From a virus, in the IMG/VR virus record IMGVR_UViG_3300020205_003196, positions 1 to 35,403 of that record: DNA of 35,403 bases. One strand, written 5' to 3'. The notes beneath the pieces are model-generated. The model saw only the letters and a program-made list of their open reading frames with translations, was not told where the DNA came from and ran no database searches. Below are positions 31,235 to 35,403 of this stretch, in pieces; within the stretch, counting starts at the first letter, position 1, and each line of letters begins with the position of its first letter. A program made the position numbers and the translations under genes.

Positions 31235-31642
31235 TTACGTGGCTTTTTTTACACGGGGTTTTGCCGGTGGCTTTGCTTCAACAGCAGGCCTTAGTAGTTT
31301 TGTTTGCTTGGCTCGAGTTTTTGCAACTTTTTTCTCAGATGCATCAACCACGCCGTCTTTGTTCAAGTCCAGTTTCTCTACCCAAACTGCCTTTTCTTCT
31401 GCCGAAACAACTCCGTCTTTATTTAAATCTCGGTTGTCTTTGGTGGCCGGAGCAACCACAGCTTCTGGTGCAGATGTCACTGCCGGTGGTGCCGGCACCT
31501 CTACTTTGTAAGGCGCCGACGGTTCGTCAACATACAAGTCTACTTTGTAAGGCGCAACTGGCTGAGATTGGTCTTTCTTTTCTCTGAGAAAAAACCACCA
31601 AACTGCTACACCTGCTGCCAATACCAATATAATAATTTCCAT
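31235..31642 (-). CDS. Membrane-anchored EF-hand protein
   Basis: The 135-residue protein has one N-terminal membrane helix (MEIIILVLAAGVAVWWFF), a duplicated APYKV segment in a Pro/Ala linker, and two calcium-loop motifs (DLNKDGVVSAEE and DLNKDGVVDASE). The tail is Lys/Arg/Pro-rich and could bind nucleic acid or membrane. Twin DxNxDGxxxxxE loops indicate calcium binding, as in bacterial calmodulin-like proteins. The biological role is unknown. AGGAG precedes the ATG; an extended -10 promoter and an 18-bp palindrome lie upstream. Confidence 0.85.
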   Translation of the reverse strand: MEIIILVLAAGVAVWWFFLREKKDQSQPVAPYKVDLYVDEPSAPYKVEVPAPPAVTSAPEAVVAPATKDNRDLNKDGVVSAEEKAVWVEKLDLNKDGVVDASEKKVAKTRAKQTKLLRPAVEAKPPAKPRVKKAT

Positions 31643-31673
31643 GTTATAATCTCCTATAAAGTATTTACATGAA

Positions 31674-31682
31674 ATTATAACA
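31674..31682 (-). promoter_or_regulatory. Extended -10 promoter for the EF-hand gene
   Basis: On the minus strand the bases read TGTTATAAT, an extended -10 with perfect TATAAT. No -35 match stands 17 bases upstream; the palindrome at 31692 lies in that region and may be a control site. A short leader ends in AGGAG. Confidence 0.62.
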
Positions 31683-31691
31683 ATGAAAAAA

Positions 31692-31709
31692 TTAGTGACT
31701 GGTCACTAA
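31692..31709. promoter_or_regulatory. 18-bp near-palindrome between divergent genes
   Basis: TTAGTGAC-TG-GTCACTAA has perfect 8-bp arms around two bases. It lies where a -35 element would be for the EF-hand promoter and upstream of the phasin-like gene, so it is a candidate operator for one or both. Confidence 0.55.
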
Positions 31710-31744
31710 TGTGCTCAAAAAAATGCTGCAACCGCACATCTTTA

Positions 31745-31752
31745 TATAAATA
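31745..31752 (+). promoter_or_regulatory. T4-late-like promoter box TATAAATA before the phasin-like gene
   Basis: Exact T4 late consensus 70 bases before the ATG. TGTTACAAT at 31753-31761 offers a second, extended -10. The leader includes an ATAAGG/CCTTAT stem (31769-31796). Confidence 0.5.
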
Positions 31753-31822
31753 TATGTTACAATAGAACATAAGGTGCTGAATAGGTCGGGCCTTATAGTA
31801 AACTTGCTAGATAGGAGAAATT

Positions 31823-32098
31823 ATGTTTACATTAGACGCAACAATCGACGCCGTACAAAACGGTAAAAAACAATTTGTCAAGACATTTGTCCAAAACGAA
31901 AAAATGGCTGATGCAATGAACTTGTTCATTGATGCACAAGCTTCTTACACCAAACAAGCATTCAAAGTTGGTGTTGACACAGCTACTGCACTGGCCAGCG
32001 AAACTACCAAAACGGTTCAGGAAGCCATGAAATTTGACTACACCAAATTTGGTGAAGGCATCATGAAGGCTTATACTGCCACAACCAGCAAGAAGTAA
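31823..32098 (+). CDS. Phasin-like amphipathic helical protein
   Basis: The 91-residue protein is all-helical, amphipathic and without cysteines (FVKTFVQNEKMADAMNLFID and KQAFKVGVDTATALASETTK), the style of phasins that coat polyhydroxyalkanoate granules. The match is by character, not by a fixed motif, so another small helical phage protein is possible. AGGAG, a late-type box and a structured leader suggest strong late expression. Confidence 0.55.
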   Translation: MFTLDATIDAVQNGKKQFVKTFVQNEKMADAMNLFIDAQASYTKQAFKVGVDTATALASETTKTVQEAMKFDYTKFGEGIMKAYTATTSKK

Positions 32099-32109
32099 TA
32101 CCACCCAGG

Positions 32110-32138
32110 TTGACCGGGAATCCGGGATATGCTATAAT
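32110..32138 (+). promoter_or_regulatory. Sigma70-type promoter with extended -10
   Basis: TTGACC at 32110-32115, 17-base spacer ending ATGC, TATAAT at 32133-32138. It drives the overlapping small-gene chain starting at 32172. An ATG at 32144 opens a seven-codon frame (MDRIFYE) right at the expected transcript start. Confidence 0.87.
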
Positions 32139-32171
32139 TACGCATGGACCGGATTTTTTACGAGTAAAATT

Positions 32172-32324
32172 ATGAAACCGTTAACTTTTGTACTACAATT
32201 GCCCAGACTCCGCAGACGGGCGGTGGAGTTGTATTCACGCAACAGCCCGTTCAAATCACGTGCAGAGAAATCAAAAATAGTGTATAATCGTAAGATCAAA
32301 CATCCCGACCAGGACAGCGCATGA
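32172..32324 (+). CDS. Very small basic protein (50 aa)
   Basis: The product is strongly basic (LPRLRRRAVELYSRNSPFKS) with no membrane segment; nucleic-acid binding is possible. It follows its own promoter after 33 bases, has only a weak GAG site, and overlaps the next ATG (ATGA). Similar short Arg-rich proteins are known to me from marine phages. The function is unknown. Confidence 0.7.
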   Translation: MKPLTFVLQLPRLRRRAVELYSRNSPFKSRAEKSKIVYNRKIKHPDQDSA

Positions 32325-32542
32325 ACAAACGAATTAAACTACTGATTGAACAGGCTACTACCTATATTGATCCAATAGCCAATGACGGAGCATGTTGGGA
32401 CTTTGACAGAGAAAAGTTCGCCCAGTTGATTGTGCAGGAATGTGCCGAGGTTATATTTGAAACTCCAGTTAAGTATACTGAGATTGATATAATGCATATC
32501 ATACGAGATCGTGTTAGAGAACATTTTGGAGTTGAACCATGA
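32321..32542 (+). CDS. Small conserved phage-type hypothetical protein
   Basis: The 73-residue soluble protein is helical, with CWDFDREKFAQLIVQECAEV, a pattern I associate with small proteins of T4-like marine phages. No catalytic motif is visible. It overlaps both neighbours by four bases in the small-gene chain driven from 32110. Confidence 0.8.
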   Translation: MNKRIKLLIEQATTYIDPIANDGACWDFDREKFAQLIVQECAEVIFETPVKYTEIDIMHIIRDRVREHFGVEP

Positions 32543-32898
32543 GCGGTTGGAATACAATTCAAAGAATTAAAAATCTTGAACAAGAAATTGACCTGCTGGG
32601 CTTTAAATTCAGCAAGAGCAAGCACGGTGATTTTAGCGATCTTGAAGGTGCTCTGAGCCTTATACCACGAGATGCAGATGCCTTGCCAATTTACTCACGA
32701 GATGCTGAACTGTTTGTGGGTAGCGTGGAACGGCTGGAAGATTGGCTGTCCGGAGTAAGGTGGGCACGTGACTACGACCGTATGACAATTAATAAAAACA
32801 TGGACCAACAGCGAAAACGCAAAGAACAGGACATGCGTAACCGCCACCTCATGCAAACTGTTAAAGACGGTAAACTCGTTAAAGGAGTTGAAAAATGA
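32539..32898 (+). CDS. Hypothetical protein
   Basis: The 119-residue protein is charged and mostly helical, with a C-terminal basic stretch (NMDQQRKRKEQDMRNRHLMQ). A central part reads YSRDAELFVGSVERLEDWLSG. No family is recognised. It overlaps both neighbours by four bases, so its translation is coupled. Confidence 0.78.
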   Translation: MSGWNTIQRIKNLEQEIDLLGFKFSKSKHGDFSDLEGALSLIPRDADALPIYSRDAELFVGSVERLEDWLSGVRWARDYDRMTINKNMDQQRKRKEQDMRNRHLMQTVKDGKLVKGVEK

Positions 32899-33227
32899 CT
32901 GAGTATACCCCAGATAAATGGGTAGTTGTCAAACTGACAAACAAGCAGGACAAGATTCATTACCGTGTGTTTGCTTGTTGGTACGGCGGATTTGCTGGCA
33001 GTGACTCCTGGAAACTGAATTCAGGAATCACCAAAGTAAACTCAGTTGATGACACATATGAATTTTCAGGATCCAGTGGATCTGTGTACCGGTGTCGCAA
33101 GAATATATATGGCACCTCGGGCTATGGGCACGGTGTTTTAACCAATCTAATAAACTCCGCCAAAGAACTCACAATTGAAGTTATGCCAGAAGATACAGAT
33201 TTTCTTAAAATGGAAATTGCTGAATGA
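32895..33227 (+). CDS. Conserved phage-type hypothetical protein
   Basis: The 110-residue beta-rich soluble protein has DKWVVVKLTNKQDKIHYRVF and GGFAGSDSWKLNSGIT, typical of a family of small proteins in marine T4-like phages, from memory. The function is unknown. AAAGGAG lies 12 bases before its ATG and it overlaps both neighbours. Confidence 0.8.
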   Translation: MTEYTPDKWVVVKLTNKQDKIHYRVFACWYGGFAGSDSWKLNSGITKVNSVDDTYEFSGSSGSVYRCRKNIYGTSGYGHGVLTNLINSAKELTIEVMPEDTDFLKMEIAE

Positions 33228-33646
33228 AAAAAGAACTTGACGAAGCACTGTGTGCAAAATATCCAGAAATCTTTGCCGATCGCACTGGCGATATGCAAAT
33301 CACTGCCATGTGTTGGGGCTTTGAGTGTGGAGATGGCTGGTATGATTTGATTGATCATCTATGCGGTGAGATTCAACATCATCTCAAGCACAATGCCAAA
33401 CCTGATACTGCTCAATTTGTAGCATCACAAGTCAAAGAAAAGTTTGGCACACTTCGTTTCTACGGTTCCGGCGGAGATGATAAAATTGATGCGTTTATTT
33501 GGTTTGCAGAATCATTCAGTGGGAAGATTTGTGAAACTTGCGGAGCACCCGGCAAACGTAGAGGTGGTGGGTGGATATACACAGCATGTGATGAACATAC
33601 AAAAGATTCTGATTTAGATCAAACCGACGAGCCAAATCTCTTTTAA
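33224..33646 (+). CDS. Conserved hypothetical protein with a C-terminal zinc-ribbon-like segment
   Basis: The 140-residue protein has EKFGTLRFYGSGGDDKIDAF followed by CETCGAPGKRRGGGWIYTAC and DEH, a Cys-x2-Cys...Cys-x2-His arrangement that could bind zinc. The N-terminal part includes CWGFECGDGWYDLIDHL. Proteins of this type are widespread in phages, without known function. It closes the small-gene chain; a late-type promoter follows 8 bases after its stop. Confidence 0.8.
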   Translation: MKKELDEALCAKYPEIFADRTGDMQITAMCWGFECGDGWYDLIDHLCGEIQHHLKHNAKPDTAQFVASQVKEKFGTLRFYGSGGDDKIDAFIWFAESFSGKICETCGAPGKRRGGGWIYTACDEHTKDSDLDQTDEPNLF

Positions 33647-33653
33647 ATTGAGT

Positions 33654-33661
33654 TATAAATA
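33654..33661 (+). promoter_or_regulatory. T4-late-like promoter box TATAAATA before the second small-gene chain
   Basis: Exact T4 late consensus 25 bases before the ATG at 33686, in a 39-base gap between two gene chains. No -35 element is visible. Confidence 0.52.
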
Positions 33662-33685
33662 AAGAAAATATCCCGTGGACATGAC

Positions 33686-33883
33686 ATGAATGTATCTAAC
33701 ATAACCGATCAAAACAATGTGTTGTATCGTCAAATGACGGTGAACAATCTAGAGAAGAGACATGAGGCTCTGAGAATAGAAGAAATGCGGGTGCGCGAAG
33801 CACTTAAAAATAATGAAGACAAACGTGTGGAGATGAATCGTCAGATGAATCGTGCCGGACAAAATATAGATAAACTTGCATGA
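33686..33883 (+). CDS. Small coiled-coil protein
   Basis: The 65-residue protein is highly charged and helical (NLEKRHEALRIEEMRVREAL, NEDKRVEMNRQMNRAGQNID), predicting a coiled coil. It has no signal peptide. It overlaps the next tiny gene by four bases. It may act as a chaperone or scaffold, but nothing specific is visible. Confidence 0.72.
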   Translation: MNVSNITDQNNVLYRQMTVNNLEKRHEALRIEEMRVREALKNNEDKRVEMNRQMNRAGQNIDKLA

Positions 33884-33963
33884 TATTATTGATTGGTTTT
33901 ATTATTGGATTAATAGCAGGTGTTGCTGGGTTACTTTGGTACCAACATATCAGAGTAAAATGA
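33880..33963 (+). CDS. Tiny membrane protein (27 aa)
   Basis: The frame overlaps both neighbours by ATGA and encodes a single hydrophobic helix (ILLIGFIIGLIAGVAGLLW) with a basic tail (YQHIRVK). Its coupled position makes it a likely gene despite its size. It could be a small membrane effector or a regulator, as many such peptides are in phages. Confidence 0.6.
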   Translation: MILLIGFIIGLIAGVAGLLWYQHIRVK

Positions 33964-34157
33964 ATCGACTTGAACAAAGCCTGGTCTATCTCAGGCAATA
34001 CTTGCAAGCAAGGCGTACTGCACCATGGATTGTGGCCCAGCATCCCAGCATAGAAGCTCGTGCTAGATGGTGTCTCCAGGACTTGGATGGTATGGCAGGA
34101 GATTGGAACACCAGCAGGCCTTATTGTTATTATTACTTGCAAAGGACACCCGAATGA
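33960..34157 (+). CDS. Small hypothetical protein
   Basis: The 65-residue protein is basic and aromatic (YLRQYLQARRTAPWIVAQHP, then WCLQDLDGMAGDW). It overlaps the tiny membrane protein gene and the next gene by four bases. I chose ATG 33960 because upstream in-frame sequence shadows that tiny gene. The function is unknown. Confidence 0.72.
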   Translation: MNRLEQSLVYLRQYLQARRTAPWIVAQHPSIEARARWCLQDLDGMAGDWNTSRPYCYYYLQRTPE

Positions 34158-34402
34158 ATCACGCTGCAATACTACAAGAGGATGACATGACAATTACGCC
34201 AGCTAATGGGATTACTGGACATTTACTACGTTCGGGCTATGATGTGGTGTTTCGAGTGTATGACGGAACAACATTCACAGACTACGATTTGACACACAGT
34301 GATCTATGTGTTACAATAACAGATGAAGATGCTGCCTTTTATTCCGAACCGCGGAGTGATAGGTTGGACCACAGTCCAGCAACTTTGGGTATTACAGATT
34401 AA
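34154..34402 (+). CDS. Small hypothetical protein
   Basis: The 82-residue acidic protein (GHLLRSGYDVVFRVYDGTTF, then TDYDLTHSDLCVTITDED) looks like a compact beta-rich fold. ATG 34154 overlaps the previous stop; ATG 34187, after AGAGGATG, is another possible start. It has no membrane segment. It ends the chain that begins at 33686. Confidence 0.72.
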   Translation: MNHAAILQEDDMTITPANGITGHLLRSGYDVVFRVYDGTTFTDYDLTHSDLCVTITDEDAAFYSEPRSDRLDHSPATLGITD

Positions 34403-34421
34403 CTTGATTAAGGAAATTAAA

Positions 34422-34931
34422 ATGAATGAGAAATTTACTATTACATTAGAAGAAGATCCCGAAACTAAGGATCTAATCATGCCTTTTCCCGACGGGCTGT
34501 GTGATCGATTGGGCTGGGAAATAGGAGATACATTGCATTGGAATCAATCAACAAATGGGTCATTTATTTTGTCAAAAGAACAACAACAAACACAATGGGT
34601 TCTGGTAGAATGTGTTTCTACATTCCGTCAACGCTATATGGTCGAGGTGCCAGTAGGCATTGATGACCATGGAAAAGACAAATCATTGTGGGCCTTGGAT
34701 ACCGTAACACTGGAAGAGGCAACAGAATTTAGTAGTGAACATCTGGGAGAAACCATTGTGTCACATCGGGTGGTGACAAAAGAGGAGGCATTGACATTGT
34801 GTGACCAGGACAATGATTATTGCATGTCCTGGGATGAACAATTGAAAACTAAAAACTTTTTTACCACATGGTCACAACAGACAGACAGTACTTCTGACCA
34901 GCTGTCTGATGCATTAAATCATGTATTCTAA
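34422..34931 (+). CDS. Protein with an AbrB/MazE-like N-terminal segment
   Basis: The 169-residue protein has an N-terminal part with IMPFPDGLCDRLGWEIGDTL followed by HWNQ, the SpoVT/AbrB swapped-hairpin pattern (P..L...LGW..GD.L.W) often found in phage DNA-binding or regulator proteins. The rest (RQRYMVEVPVGIDDHGKDKS, then LWALDTVTLEEATEF) is of a type I have seen in other phage proteins of unknown role. The start at 34422 is set by AAGGA 8 bases upstream. Confidence 0.72.
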   Translation: MNEKFTITLEEDPETKDLIMPFPDGLCDRLGWEIGDTLHWNQSTNGSFILSKEQQQTQWVLVECVSTFRQRYMVEVPVGIDDHGKDKSLWALDTVTLEEATEFSSEHLGETIVSHRVVTKEEALTLCDQDNDYCMSWDEQLKTKNFFTTWSQQTDSTSDQLSDALNHVF

Positions 34932-34937
34932 CATCGT

Positions 34938-35231
34938 ATGAAATTGTATTTTGAAATTATTAACCATCATGCTCGGGAGAATTTCAAAAATCTTTATAAC
35001 ATCTCAGGCAGCATGACTGTTAACAAATCGTGGGAATTTGAAATTATTCGATACTCACGAGATTTTGTCAGACTGTTGATTGATCTCAGTTGGAAAGGTC
35101 GTGATCATGCTGGACCGGAAATTTTGATTGGCCTGTTTGGATATTCATTGTCTGCTAAAATACATGATAATAGACACTGGAACTGGGAAACCAAAGATTG
35201 GGTGTCATCTGAATCAGAAATAATTGTGTAA
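34938..35231 (+). CDS. Hypothetical protein
   Basis: The 97-residue protein is soluble, with FEIIRYSRDFVRLLIDLSWK and DHAGPEILIGLFGYSLSAKI. No family is recognised. It starts six bases after the previous stop and has no strong ribosome-binding site. It precedes the entericidin-like gene in the same direction. Confidence 0.72.
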   Translation: MKLYFEIINHHARENFKNLYNISGSMTVNKSWEFEIIRYSRDFVRLLIDLSWKGRDHAGPEILIGLFGYSLSAKIHDNRHWNWETKDWVSSESEIIV

Positions 35232-35251
35232 CTTTAGAAAAGGTACTTGTG

Positions 35252-35389
35252 ATGAAATTTGTAATTTTAATGCTGGTGGCAATGACAATTGCCGGATGTG
35301 GTACTATAGCCGGAACATTACGAGGTGCCGGAGAAGATATCAAAACTGGCACAGATACTGTGGCCGATTGGGTTAAACCAAAAAAATAG
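35252..35389 (+). CDS. Entericidin-like small lipoprotein (45 aa)
   Basis: The product has a short hydrophobic leader with lipobox IAGC (Cys16), then GTIAGTLRGAGEDIKTGTDT, very close to the entericidin EcnA/B pattern (GC.T..G.G.D....G). Entericidins are small inner-membrane-facing lipoproteins of a toxin/antidote pair linked to bacterial cell death. Only one member is present here, and the pair partner could lie beyond the window. AAAAGG precedes the start at a slightly long distance. A role in host lysis or exclusion is inference. Confidence 0.82.
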   Translation: MKFVILMLVAMTIAGCGTIAGTLRGAGEDIKTGTDTVADWVKPKK

Positions 35390-35403
35390 AGTGACCGTGC
35401 TCC

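Noticed and set aside
32283-32288. TATAAT at the end of the 50-residue basic gene as a promoter
   Set aside because: No -35 element at 16-18 bases and no TGn extension in the right place; the genes are already served by the promoter at 32110.
1-35403. The window as a bacterial chromosome segment with prophage remains
   Set aside because: Many metabolic genes look bacterial, but continuous small overlapping phage-type genes, PAAR and structural genes, and no integrase, transposase or housekeeping operon favour a phage genome; a mixed assembly cannot be excluded without reads.

Overview
This window is very probably a fragment of a large T4-like (tailed, contractile) bacteriophage genome. The evidence is: class Ia ribonucleotide reductase genes with a glutaredoxin, a PAAR spike-tip protein beside large glycine-rich virion-type proteins, an ATP-dependent DNA ligase, a UV-damage endonuclease, Hsp20, a phage-type metallophosphatase, tightly packed genes with many ATGA overlaps, and many small conserved phage proteins. 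The auxiliary genes (cytochrome c, PstS, DnaK, ClpX, ClpS, entericidin-like and LPP20-like lipoproteins, Bax-inhibitor-1) look proteobacterial. By eye the cytochrome and PstS look most like Burkholderiales proteins, so a freshwater betaproteobacterial host is my best guess. This is inference, because no search could be run.

Layout. Bases 1-3750 hold the nucleotide-reduction block: the nrdA 3' part, a periplasmic cytochrome c, a hypothetical gene, nrdB, a PGDYG-type gene and a glutaredoxin. Bases 3747-7794 hold an Lsm-like protein, the PAAR tip and three consecutive structural-type proteins, two of them with long Gly-rich tracts. Bases 7795-10364 hold small early-type genes driven by near-identical TTGACC-17-TATAAT promoters, including a gamma-glutamylcyclotransferase-like gene that appears leaderless. 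Bases 10368-12376 hold five predicted exported or lipoprotein genes, followed by DNA ligase (12401-13786) and an FG-GAP lipoprotein (13863-15149). Bases 15210-21958 hold a proteostasis region: a BI-1/YccA-like membrane protein, a structured leader RNA with a small gene, a coiled-coil membrane protein, ClpX, DnaK, Hsp20 and ClpS.

Bases 21955-28176 hold a metallophosphatase, two glycosyltransferase-like proteins, a nucleotide-sugar dehydrogenase, an Fe(II)/2OG-oxygenase-like protein and an amidinotransferase, which together look like a tailoring pathway for a sugar or small molecule. The leaderless uvsE gene and a membrane protein follow. Bases 29574-31642 are on the minus strand: pstS behind a convincing Pho box, two small genes and an EF-hand membrane protein, with two intrinsic terminators. 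Bases 31823-35389 return to the plus strand: a phasin-like protein, two chains of very small overlapping genes, an AbrB-like protein and an entericidin-like lipoprotein.

Regulation visible in the sequence: (i) host sigma70-type promoters (TTGACC/A-17-TATAAT, often with an extended TGn -10); (ii) T4-late-like TATAAATA boxes upstream of dnaK, the phasin-like gene and a small-gene chain; (iii) a Pho box on pstS. No intergenic stretch exceeds 300 bases. The longest (15897-16156) carries a perfect promoter and what looks like a structured RNA. I saw no tRNA, rRNA, CRISPR array or insertion sequence.
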